DNA of 64,000 nt from a bacterium (GTDB lineage Bacteria; UBA8248). Of this stretch, positions 17,586 through 24,998 are shown in pieces. How positions within the stretch are numbered: the stretch's first letter is position 1; each line of letters starts with the position of its first letter. The translations under genes were made by a program, and so were the position numbers. The stretch covers positions 1-64,000 of the forward strand of contig JAJDYR010000014.1 in the NCBI GenBank assembly GCA_022825065.1. Direction: 5' to 3'. Below the pieces are notes generated by a model. The model ran no database searches. It saw only the letters and a list, made by a program, of their open reading frames with translations, and was not told the DNA's origin.

Positions 17586-19091
17586 ATGTGGGCCCAGCTG
17601 GCGGAAGGCCTGCTCCTGAGCCTGCGCTTCGACGTGCTGGCCGTCCTGGTGATCGGGATGCTGCTGGGGATCGTGGTGGGCGGCCTCCCCGGCCTCACGG
17701 CCGCCATGGCGGTGGCGGTTCTGCTGCCGATCTCGTTCTTCGTCGAACCCGTTCTCGGGATTCCCTTCCTCCTGGCCATCACGAAGGGAGCGATATTCGG
17801 CGGATCGATACCCGCGATTCTCATCAACACGCCGGGGACGGGCGCGGCCGCGGCCACCGTCCTGGACGGCTACCCCCTCGCCCAGCAGGGAAAGGCGAGG
17901 AAGGCCCTGGAGATGGCGCTCTATTCCTCCGTCATCGGGGACACCTTCAGCGACGTCGTCACCATCTTCATCGCGGGCGCCATCGCGGCGGTCGCCCTCC
18001 TGGTGGGCCCGCCTGAGTATTTCGCCATCTTCGTCTTCAGCTTCGCCATCATCAGCTGCGTCACGGGCCGCTCGGTGATCCGGGGGCTGATGGCCGCCGC
18101 CCTCGGGCTGTTCCTGAGCTCGGTCGGCCTCGACCCCCTGATCGGGGTGCGGCGCTTCACCTTCGGCTCGGTGGACCTGACCGGGGGAATCTCTTTCATC
18201 GCGATGCTGATCGGGATCTTCGCGCTCTCCGAGATCTTCCTCTACGGAGAGAGGACCCGGGCGGAGCGCAAGGCCGAGGACGAGAGGCGCGTGACCGCGT
18301 GGCATGCCGAGGGCAACGAACCCCTGACCCTGGAGGAGTTCAAGAGCTGCGGCCGGACGATCTCGCGCTCGGCGGTGGTCGGCACGATCATCGGCGCGAT
18401 ACCGGGCCTGGGCCAGGTGGTGTCCGCGTTCGTCTCCTACGGCCTGGCCCACCGGAGGTCGAAGGAGCCCGAGCGGTTCGGGAAGGGATCGCTGGAGGGA
18501 GTGGCCGCCGCCGAGACCGGCAACAACGCGGTGAACGGTTCGAGCCTCATCCCCCTGCTCAGCTTCGGCATTCCGGGCGACATCGTGACCGCGGTGCTCT
18601 TCGCCGCCTTCATGGTGCAGGGGCTCCGGCCGGGGCCGCGCCTCTTCGAGGAGCACGGCGCGATCGTCTACAGCATCCTGATCGCCATGCTGCTCTGCAA
18701 CGCCCTCATGCTCGTCCTCGGGCATTTCAGCCTGCGCTACGTGGCCATGATCGCGCGGTTCCCGAAACGGGCGGTCTTCCCCGTGGTGGCGGCGTTCTGC
18801 GTGGTGGGGACATACGCCCTGAACAACAGCTTCTTCGACGTGAAGGTGATGCTGGTATTCGGTGCGGTGGGCTATTTTCTGAGAAAATTCGATTTCCCGG
18901 TCGCCCCCCTCATCATCACCTTCATTCTGGGGCAGGCGTTCGAGTCCTCCCTCGGACAATCGCTCATTCTGGGAGACGGCGACCTCTCCCTGTTCGTCCG
19001 CCGGCCTATTTCGCTCGTTTTCCTCTTGCTGGCCGCGGGATTCGTCGTCTGGGGCGCCCGCCGCCGAACCCCGCTGGGCAGCGATGAATGA
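17586..19091 (+). CDS. tctA: TctA large membrane subunit (Tct system 1)
   Basis: A 501-residue integral membrane protein with about a dozen hydrophobic segments. It shows TctA hallmarks: GGLPGLTAAMAVAVLLP near residue 35, the INTPGTGAAAATVLDGYPLA segment, a second GAIPGLGQVVSAFVSYG half-repeat, and SFGIPGDIVTAVLFAAFM. It forms the transport channel for a carboxylate delivered by TctC. Length is typical. The sequence is closer in these motifs to the TctA at 52049 than to the one at 38265. Confidence 0.95.
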   Translation: MWAQLAEGLLLSLRFDVLAVLVIGMLLGIVVGGLPGLTAAMAVAVLLPISFFVEPVLGIPFLLAITKGAIFGGSIPAILINTPGTGAAAATVLDGYPLAQQGKARKALEMALYSSVIGDTFSDVVTIFIAGAIAAVALLVGPPEYFAIFVFSFAIISCVTGRSVIRGLMAAALGLFLSSVGLDPLIGVRRFTFGSVDLTGGISFIAMLIGIFALSEIFLYGERTRAERKAEDERRVTAWHAEGNEPLTLEEFKSCGRTISRSAVVGTIIGAIPGLGQVVSAFVSYGLAHRRSKEPERFGKGSLEGVAAAETGNNAVNGSSLIPLLSFGIPGDIVTAVLFAAFMVQGLRPGPRLFEEHGAIVYSILIAMLLCNALMLVLGHFSLRYVAMIARFPKRAVFPVVAAFCVVGTYALNNSFFDVKVMLVFGAVGYFLRKFDFPVAPLIITFILGQAFESSLGQSLILGDGDLSLFVRRPISLVFLLLAAGFVVWGARRRTPLGSDE

Positions 19092-19160
19092 GGAGGATTT
19101 CACCACTTATGGGCGCGTGATTTCAGAGAAGGCAACCACAACCCACAGGAGGGACTCACC

Positions 19161-20123
19161 ATGAAACGACTCTCGGCAGTATTGCTCATCGCGGCCATGG
19201 CGCTGTGGCTGGCGCCGACCCACTTGGAGGCCGCGAAGTTCCCGAACAAGCCCGTCCGGCTGATCATTCCCTATTCGCCGGGCGGCTCGCACGACGCGCA
19301 CGCGCGCGCCTTCGCGAGCGTCATGGAACCCTATCTGGGCCAGCCCATGCTCGCGGTCATCCGGGCGGGCGGCGGCGGCTCCATCGGAGCGAGCTTCGTG
19401 GCCCGCGCGCGGGCGGACGGCCACACCCTCATCCTGGGCGACCAGCAGAGCATCCTGGTGAAGCCTCTCATCGAGAGCCTTCCCTACACTTCGGCGTCCT
19501 TCGTGCCGGTGGGGCGGATCAACTACAGCCCGCTTCTCATCACCGTGAAGAAAGACGCCCCATGGAAGAACCTGCGCGACCTGATCGAGGACGCCAGGCG
19601 CAGGCCGGGCAAGATCTCCTTCGGCGGCGTCCCCGGCCTCGGGGTGGACCAGATTCCCATGGAGCTTCTCTCGCTCAAAGCGGGCATCAAGCTCAAGTTC
19701 GTCCCGTTCCAGGGCGGCGGCCCCACCTGGAAGGCCTTCCTCGGCGGACACATCGACATCGCCCCCGCATTCGCCTCCACGGTGACGCCCCAGCTCTCCA
19801 AGGGAAATGTCCGCGTTCTCGCCATCACGGCGCCGGACCGGCTGCCCCAGCTCCCCGACCTGCCCACCATGAAGGAGCAGGGCTTCGACGTGCAGTTCGC
19901 CATGTTCCGGACGGTCTTCGCCTCCAAAAAGACGCCCGCGGACATCCTGGCCAAGCTCCGGGCGGCCTTCGACAAGGGGGTGAAGGACAAATCCTTCCAG
20001 TCCATGGTGAAGCGCATGGGCGAACGGGTGATCTACATGAGCGGGAAGGACTTCGAATCCTTCATGGTGGAGGAAAACGCCAATATGAAGGCGCTCGTGG
20101 ACAAGCTCGTGAAGAAGAAATAG
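19161..20123 (+). CDS. tctC: TctC/Bug-family periplasmic binding protein (Tct system 1)
   Basis: A 320-residue binding protein with a Sec signal peptide (MKRLSAVLLIAAMALWLAP, cleavage near LEAA). The mature part opens with the Bug signature FPNKPVRLIIPYSPGGSHD, followed by GGGGSIGASFVARA. Bug proteins bind small carboxylates or amino acids. The GGSHD motif replaces the commoner GGxxD and is shared with the binding protein at 53584, so the two may take related ligands. An aggagggactcacc site precedes the ATG, 69 bases after tctA. Confidence 0.95.
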   Translation: MKRLSAVLLIAAMALWLAPTHLEAAKFPNKPVRLIIPYSPGGSHDAHARAFASVMEPYLGQPMLAVIRAGGGGSIGASFVARARADGHTLILGDQQSILVKPLIESLPYTSASFVPVGRINYSPLLITVKKDAPWKNLRDLIEDARRRPGKISFGGVPGLGVDQIPMELLSLKAGIKLKFVPFQGGGPTWKAFLGGHIDIAPAFASTVTPQLSKGNVRVLAITAPDRLPQLPDLPTMKEQGFDVQFAMFRTVFASKKTPADILAKLRAAFDKGVKDKSFQSMVKRMGERVIYMSGKDFESFMVEENANMKALVDKLVKKK

Positions 20124-20161
20124 CCGCTTCGCGGTAGTCGCGCGAGACCGGACAACGACCT

Positions 20162-20193
20162 CCGGCCGGCCCCGACATCAAGGGCTGGCCGGG
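20162..20193 (+). terminator. Probable hairpin at the end of tctBAC
   Basis: ccggccggccc pairs with gggctggccgg with a single G-T wobble around a short loop, about 40 bases after the tctC stop. No strong T run follows, so it may stabilise mRNA instead of terminating transcription. Confidence 0.45.
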
Positions 20194-20236
20194 GGCGCGG
20201 AGTGAAGTTCGCCCTGGACAAGCTGGTGAGACAGGG

Positions 20237-20563
20237 TCACGCCCCCAGCAAGCGCCGCTGCAGCAACGTCTGCATGTCGCGCCGCCCGTCTGCGATCAGG
20301 AGCACGTAGACCTCGTTTTCCATCACTTGGTAGATAACGCGATAGGGCTTGAAAAAGACTTCACGGTACTCCCGAATCCCGACCTCCAGCAATTCTTTCG
20401 GGTAATTTCCCCGGTGGGGATGCGCGGACAGGTTGTCGAACACCTTTTCGAGTTGCTCCAAAACATGATCCGCCCTGCCCGGCGTATCGCGTCTTTCGAT
20501 GTAATCGCAGAGTTCCTCCAGGTCGCGCTCCGCGTCATCGGTCAACTGCACCGAAAAGGGCAT
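20237..20563 (-). CDS. RelE/ParE-family toxin
   Basis: A 108-residue toxin of the RelE/ParE fold. It shows the N-terminal helices (AERDLEELCDYIERRD), the GNYPKELLEVGIREYREVFFKPYRVIYQV beta core with conserved Arg residues, and the terminal IADGRRDMQTLLQRRL. ParE members poison gyrase, whereas RelE members cleave ribosome-bound mRNA; the ending VLLIADGRRDM looks more ParE-like, but sequence alone does not settle it. It follows the antitoxin with a one-base overlap (TGATG), the usual TA operon layout. Confidence 0.88.
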   Translation of the reverse strand: MPFSVQLTDDAERDLEELCDYIERRDTPGRADHVLEQLEKVFDNLSAHPHRGNYPKELLEVGIREYREVFFKPYRVIYQVMENEVYVLLIADGRRDMQTLLQRRLLGA

Positions 20564-20838
20564 CAGGAAGTCTGTCGCCGCTCCCGCAGCCGCGCGATGA
20601 CGTCGGCGGCTGGTTGCACCCGGCCCTCCTCGATCTGGCGGCTGCCAAGCGCGAGGATCTTGAGCAGCGCCAGGGTTTCCTGCATCTGCTCGTAAGCGTC
20701 AATATCCTGCACGACCGCCTTGGCTACGCCGTTCTGGGTGATGATCAAGGGTTCCCCTTCGTCCCGAAGCGTGCGCACAATCTCCGAAGCGTGGGCCTTG
20801 AGATAACTGATTGGCTTGATTCGGCTGGACAGGCTCAT
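20563..20838 (-). CDS. Phd/YefM-family antitoxin
   Basis: A 91-residue antitoxin from the ATG at 20838, which has a strong aaggaggga site. The N-terminal half, with ISYLKAHASEIVRTLRDEGEPLIITQNGVAKAVV, is the Phd/YefM DNA-binding fold. The C-terminal part (ADVIARLRERR) would wrap the partner toxin. It should repress its own promoter with the toxin. An in-frame ATG further upstream (20919) lacks a ribosome site and family similarity. Confidence 0.88.
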   Translation of the reverse strand: MSLSSRIKPISYLKAHASEIVRTLRDEGEPLIITQNGVAKAVVQDIDAYEQMQETLALLKILALGSRQIEEGRVQPAADVIARLRERRQTS

Positions 20839-20913
20839 TGGCTCCCTCCTTATCGAACCAAATATAGTCCACAAACAGGTCATCATGCAAGGCCTGTCAA
20901 AGATGACCACCGC

Positions 20914-20940
20914 CGTCATTCCGGCGAAAGCCGGAATCCA
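20914..20940. repeat. REP-like element, copy 1
   Basis: Short palindrome with core attccggcgaaagccggaat, flanked by cgtc and cca. Copies lie at 40128-40154 (same sense) and 40235-40261 (opposite sense, loop changed). This repeat type is widespread in proteobacterial-type genomes. Confidence 0.75.
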
Positions 20941-21046
20941 TTTTCAAACGGAATGACAATGGGGCTGTTGAAAAACCCCTCGTCGGTGGACATCGCCTTT
21001 AGCGGGAAGACCGCTTTCGCGCGAACCCCCGACCTCCCTCTTTGAA

Positions 21047-21172
21047 AGCACCCCCCCTACCTCCCCTTGTCAGGGGGGTATAAAAAGGCGATACGCCCCC
21101 ACCGGGTTGAGGGACTTTGCTTTTTCTTGCCCCCCTGACAAGGGGGGGTAGGGGGGGTTGCTTTTATCCCCT
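21047..21172. repeat. Palindromic intergenic repeat, copy 2
   Basis: Same C-arm/G-arm unit as 16207-16326, with ttgtcaggggggta on the left and cccccctgacaagg on the right. It lies between the antitoxin gene and the end of the MetE-like gene, with ttttcaacagccc just to its right. Confidence 0.85.
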
Positions 21173-21241
21173 GAGGAGGGTGACTTTTTCAACAGCCCAG
21201 GAAGGGGGACTCCCCGCCGCCTGCGCCTGTTCCGGCGCGCC

Positions 21242-22375
21242 TCAGATTCTCCCGGACGCGATGGCGGCGCCCTCGGCCAGGGCCGCGAGCTTGACGTAGA
21301 CGACCTCGGGATCGACCGACCCGAAGCCGGCGAAGGTCCCGAACCCGCAGTCCGTTCCGGCGATCACCCGCTCGGGACCCACGAGCTCCACGAAGCGCCC
21401 GATGCGCTGCGCGATGAGCTCGGGGTGCTCCACGAAGTTGCTCGTCGTGTCGATGACGCCCGGCACGAGTATCGTCTCCCCGGGTATCTCGGCCAGCCGG
21501 TCGCGGAACACAGTCCACTCGTGCTCGTGGCGCGGGTTGGCGTTCTCGAACAGGACGTAGCGCGCGCGGGCCGACATCAGGGCGGAGAACACGTGGTCAA
21601 GCCCCACGTCGCACACGTGGGGCCCCTCGTAGTTGCCCCAGCAGATGTGGACCCGCACCCGCGCCGGGTCGGCGTCGCGCAGGGCGTGGTTCAGTATCTC
21701 GACATTGGCTTTCGCAATATCACCGAACTCGGCGTCCGAAAGATCCTCATACAGCACGTGGCGCGCGAGTCCCAGGTCGGGACAGTCGAGCTGGAGGTCG
21801 AAGCCGGCCGCCAGGATCGCGTCGTACTCCGCCTTCATCGCGTCGGCGAGGGCTTCGAGATAGGCCTCGCGTGAGGGGTAGTAGGCGTTCGGCATGAACA
21901 GCGCGACCACGCCGGGCGACGCCGCGTTCAGGAATCCGCGCTCCGCACCATGCGCCGCCATCGCGTTCTTCATATTGGCGATGTCGGCCCGAAGCTCCAC
22001 GTCGTCCTTAGGTTCCACCGGCCCGGTGCATTGCGGGCGGACGAGCTTGGGCGTCCCGCCCTGGCTCGCGAGGCGTTCGAGATAGCGCGGGAAGAGCTTG
22101 AGGTCCCCCGGCACGGCCCGCGCGCTGTTGCCCGAGAAGCCGGTGTAGCGGTTCTTGACGTAGGTGGTGTAGGAAATCTTCGACGTCTCGCCGTCGGAGA
22201 CGATGTCGACCCCGGCTTCGACCTGCTTGCGGACCGTCTCCGCGCACTCCTCCGCCATGCAGGCGGCGAACTCCGCCGGGTCGTAGTCCTCGCCCCGGTC
22301 GCGGGCGAAGAGAAAATCGAGCGCGCGCTTGCTTCTGGGAAGCGACCCGACGTGGGTGGTGGCGATGCGCGTCAT
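21242..22375 (-). CDS. Cobalamin-independent methionine synthase-like (MetE C-domain) protein
   Basis: A 377-residue protein of the MetE C-terminal/UROD-like barrel family. It has TTHVGSLPR near the start, DIVSDGE around residue 57, a VHICWGN histidine-cysteine segment in the middle and GTDCGFGT near residue 340, which supply the His/Cys zinc ligands used for thiol activation. It lacks the N-terminal half of true MetE. Short relatives act on varied thiol or alkyl substrates (for example epoxyalkane:CoM transferases), so the substrate is open. It follows the amidohydrolase gene by 27 bases, and ggaggagg precedes the start, so the two are probably one operon. Confidence 0.85.
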   Translation of the reverse strand: MTRIATTHVGSLPRSKRALDFLFARDRGEDYDPAEFAACMAEECAETVRKQVEAGVDIVSDGETSKISYTTYVKNRYTGFSGNSARAVPGDLKLFPRYLERLASQGGTPKLVRPQCTGPVEPKDDVELRADIANMKNAMAAHGAERGFLNAASPGVVALFMPNAYYPSREAYLEALADAMKAEYDAILAAGFDLQLDCPDLGLARHVLYEDLSDAEFGDIAKANVEILNHALRDADPARVRVHICWGNYEGPHVCDVGLDHVFSALMSARARYVLFENANPRHEHEWTVFRDRLAEIPGETILVPGVIDTTSNFVEHPELIAQRIGRFVELVGPERVIAGTDCGFGTFAGFGSVDPEVVYVKLAALAEGAAIASGRI

Positions 22376-22402
22376 GGGGGTTCCTCCTCCGATCGGCCGG
22401 GA

Positions 22403-23791
22403 CTAGATGAACTTCCACGGGCTGTAGAGCGGCACCTTGCTCCTCTTGATGACCCCTTTCGCCAGACGCCCGATCCGCTCCACGACTTCCGTCTCGTCTA
22501 TCGTCTTGACCTCGCGGTTCTCCATCACGAACTTCCCGTCGACCATGACGCTCTCGCAACTGCCCCCCTGGGCCGAGTAGACGAAATTCTGGAGTTCGTT
22601 GTAGAGGGGGGCCCAGTCCGGCCGGTTCATGTCGAAGATGGCGACGTCGGCCTTCTTGCCCGGCTCCAGGGAACCGATCTCCCGCTCCATGTTCATCGCC
22701 CTCGCGCCGTTGATGGTCGCCATCTCGATGGCCTTCTCGGCGCTGCCGGCGGAGGGGTCGTAGCGGTAGTCCTTGGGCGTCGCCGCCGCCAGGTACATGA
22801 GGCGCACCATGTCGTTGAAGTTCGAGCAGTCGGACGCGTCGGTGCCGATGGCGACGTTGACGCCCGCCTCCATCATCTCGGGGAACTTCCCGAAGGCGGA
22901 GAGGCCGTAGCTGATCTTCATGGCGGTGCTCGGGCAATGCAGCACGTTCGTTTTCGTCTCGGCGAGAAGCCCGATCTCCTTCGCGCTCACGTGGACCATG
23001 TGGGTGAGAGCCACGTTCTTCCCGAGGACGCCGATGTTGTAGAGGTGCTCGATGGGGCGGGCGCCGTTCATGCTCAGGCTCTCCTGGACGTTCTCGATCA
23101 TGTTGGCCTGGTGCATGTGGAGGATGGTCCGGTACTTGTCCGCCATCTCCTTGGACTTGACGTAGAGCCTGTCCGAGCAGCGTCCCATCCCCACGACGAC
23201 GACGCAGGGCTTCACGAGCCCCACCCCGCCCCGGTAGTCCTTCATGAACTTCTCGTTCTCGTTCAGGCACTTCCGGGTGCTGTCGACCAGCATGTCGTGG
23301 CCCTGGCTCACCATGTCGAAGGACCTCCGGCCCATCAGGCCCCGCATCCCGATGCGGGAGACGCCCTCGATGACGGGGCCGATGTTGTAGGAGCCCGCCT
23401 CGAGGAAGGTCGTCACGCCGGTCTTCAGGGTTTCGACCAGAATGCCGAGGCCGCCCCATATCTCGTCCTCGGCGTTCACGATGGTGGCGACCTTGCGGTG
23501 GACGAAGTCGGACCACGGCATCCCCGCCAGGGTCTCGGGCGAGAGGCCGCGGTGCATGTGGTGGTAGAAGTGGATGTGCGCGTTGATGAGGCCGGGGGTG
23601 ACGAGCTTCATGGTGGCGTCGTAGGTCCGCCTGGCCTCGTATTTTTTCCTGAGCGCCGAAGCCTTCCCCACGTCCTTGATCCGGTTCTTCGCTATGGCGA
23701 CCGCGCCCTTGCGGATGACCCGCCGCTCCGGGTCCACGGTGACGACGGTTCCGTTCTCGATCAGGACATCCACCCTGGACTTCGCAGCCAT
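22403..23791 (-). CDS. Amidohydrolase of the ATZ/TRZ (cytosine deaminase-like) family
   Basis: A 462-residue metal-dependent hydrolase. The metal motif His72-x-His74 is in GLINAHIHFYHH, further ligands are likely in ILHMHQAN and VHVSAKE, and the late aspartate is in GTDASDC. Members deaminate or dechlorinate aromatic N-heterocycles such as triazines, guanine or S-adenosylhomocysteine derivatives. Pairing with a MetE-like thiol enzyme could suggest processing of a sulfur- or nitrogen-containing small molecule (inference). A strong ggaggaggg site precedes the ATG. The 268 bases upstream hold no other gene. Confidence 0.88.
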   Translation of the reverse strand: MAAKSRVDVLIENGTVVTVDPERRVIRKGAVAIAKNRIKDVGKASALRKKYEARRTYDATMKLVTPGLINAHIHFYHHMHRGLSPETLAGMPWSDFVHRKVATIVNAEDEIWGGLGILVETLKTGVTTFLEAGSYNIGPVIEGVSRIGMRGLMGRRSFDMVSQGHDMLVDSTRKCLNENEKFMKDYRGGVGLVKPCVVVVGMGRCSDRLYVKSKEMADKYRTILHMHQANMIENVQESLSMNGARPIEHLYNIGVLGKNVALTHMVHVSAKEIGLLAETKTNVLHCPSTAMKISYGLSAFGKFPEMMEAGVNVAIGTDASDCSNFNDMVRLMYLAAATPKDYRYDPSAGSAEKAIEMATINGARAMNMEREIGSLEPGKKADVAIFDMNRPDWAPLYNELQNFVYSAQGGSCESVMVDGKFVMENREVKTIDETEVVERIGRLAKGVIKRSKVPLYSPWKFI

Positions 23792-24059
23792 GGCACCCTC
23801 CTCCGCGCAGGATTTCTGGGAATTGAACTTTTCGTTTGATAAACACTACACACGGGGATTCGGGATGGCAACCAGGGCGAAAAAGCGAACGATACGCATC
23901 CGGGAACTGTTCCTGCGCATCCGCGATGAGGGAGCGACGCAGTGTGGCTTGAGAAAACCGCCGGATGGGAGAGATGTATCGCCCTCATTGCTCGGTGATC
24001 GGCAATAGCGCGAAGCTCAAACAGGCTATGCCCGTTTCCTGCTGGAAAAGGCCTCAAGC

Positions 24060-24662
24060 TTATCCCCGAATCACCGCATACACTCGCTTCGAAGCTACCC
24101 GGGGAGTTGGAGTTACGCTGCCGAATCCCGGGCGCTTCGTACTCGCGCAAGATCGTATGCGGCTTGTCTTCTCATCCAGAATTCGGCGTTGCTCCAGCCG
24201 ACCCGCTCCAGGGCCAGAGCCATTTCCGGTGAAACGCCGATACGGCCGTTCACGAGGCGCGAGAGCGTATTTCGCGTAACACCGAGGCGCCTGGCGGCAT
24301 CCGTCACCGTCCATTCTGCGGCCTTCAAGGCTTCTCGGATACTCTCGCCGGGATGCGTCGGGTTGAGCATGGGCATCGGATGTTTCCTCCTGGTGGTAGT
24401 CGATCAAGTCTACATCGACGGCTTCGCCGTCAGCGAAGCGAAAGACGATACGCCAGTTGGCGGAGACGCGCATACTCCAACAGCCACGCATGTCGCCGGT
24501 CATCGGATGCAGGCGGTAACCGGGCCATTCCAGGTCGCGGGGCTGCCTCGCCGCGTCCAGGTCGGACAACATGCGGCGGATGCGGCCGAGGTGCTCGGGG
24601 TTCAAATAACGCGCGTCATCGCTCTCGTACAACCGCTGCAGTCCCTTGTGCGCAATCCTCAT
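24060..24662 (-). CDS. higB: HigB-like toxin with an extended frame reading through higA
   Basis: The first 90 residues match HigB toxins, RelE-fold ribosome-dependent nucleases. The features are GLQRLYES, LHPMTGDMRGCWSMRVSANWRIVFRF and the usual family ending VDLIDYH. Where the family normally stops, the next codon is CAG (one transition from TAG), and the frame continues for 110 more residues across the entire antitoxin gene in another reading frame. The canonical part is 24393-24662. Either the stop was lost or the tail is tolerated. The order toxin then antitoxin is standard for higBA. Confidence 0.82.
   Translation of the reverse strand: MRIAHKGLQRLYESDDARYLNPEHLGRIRRMLSDLDAARQPRDLEWPGYRLHPMTGDMRGCWSMRVSANWRIVFRFADGEAVDVDLIDYHQEETSDAHAQPDASRREYPRSLEGRRMDGDGCRQAPRCYAKYALAPRERPYRRFTGNGSGPGAGRLEQRRILDEKTSRIRSCASTKRPGFGSVTPTPRVASKRVYAVIRG
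24113..24376 (-). CDS. higA: HigA-family antitoxin (XRE helix-turn-helix)
   Basis: An 87-residue antitoxin with the HigA opening MLNPTHPGESIREALK and an XRE helix-turn-helix (VTDAARRLGVTRNTLSRLVNGR), ending in the WSNAEFWMRRQAAYDL segment common to the family. It should bind HigB and repress the operon. aggagg lies 8 bases before the ATG at 24376, inside the extended HigB frame. The gene is intact. Confidence 0.9.
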   Translation of the reverse strand: MPMLNPTHPGESIREALKAAEWTVTDAARRLGVTRNTLSRLVNGRIGVSPEMALALERVGWSNAEFWMRRQAAYDLARVRSARDSAA

Positions 24663-24692
24663 AGCGGAATCATTGCATGATACACGACATGT

Positions 24693-24708
24693 TGCAAGAA
24701 AGTTTGCA
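24693..24708. promoter_or_regulatory. Possible HigA operator
   Basis: An inverted repeat tgcaa-six bases-ttgca lies 31 bases upstream of the higB start, where an XRE antitoxin dimer would bind. The assignment rests on position and symmetry only. Confidence 0.3.
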
Positions 24709-24735
24709 CTGGTGCACCTGATTGAGCGAAAGTTC

Positions 24736-24816
24736 CGCGGGTTCGAATCTCTCTTCCTTCGTCAATGAATACAGGCAGCCCGGCAGACTACCGAATTTCT
24801 CGCAGCCTCTGGCAAC
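24736..24816 (+). repeat. Degenerate copy of the 3' end and flank of tRNA-Ser
   Basis: From gggttcgaatctctct onward the bases align with the T-arm, acceptor strand and following 50 bases of the tRNA-Ser gene (16769-16850), including agcccggcag and ttctcgcagcc, at roughly 80 percent identity judged by eye. No 5' half is present, so it is not a functional tRNA. It may mark an old integration junction or a segmental duplication. Confidence 0.6.
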
Positions 24817-24998
24817 GGACGCAACACGCCACGCCTCATTCCCATCCCATGCCGGGGAGCGCCACCTTGCGCACCCCCGGAATCATTGACATCGCATCGG
24901 ATTCCCGTTTATAAATGATTCATCTAGGCATATTGGAAGACTGCGGCAAACCCATGTCGCGGAGTGCGTGTTCCCCTTGGATTGGAGGGAGTTTATCT

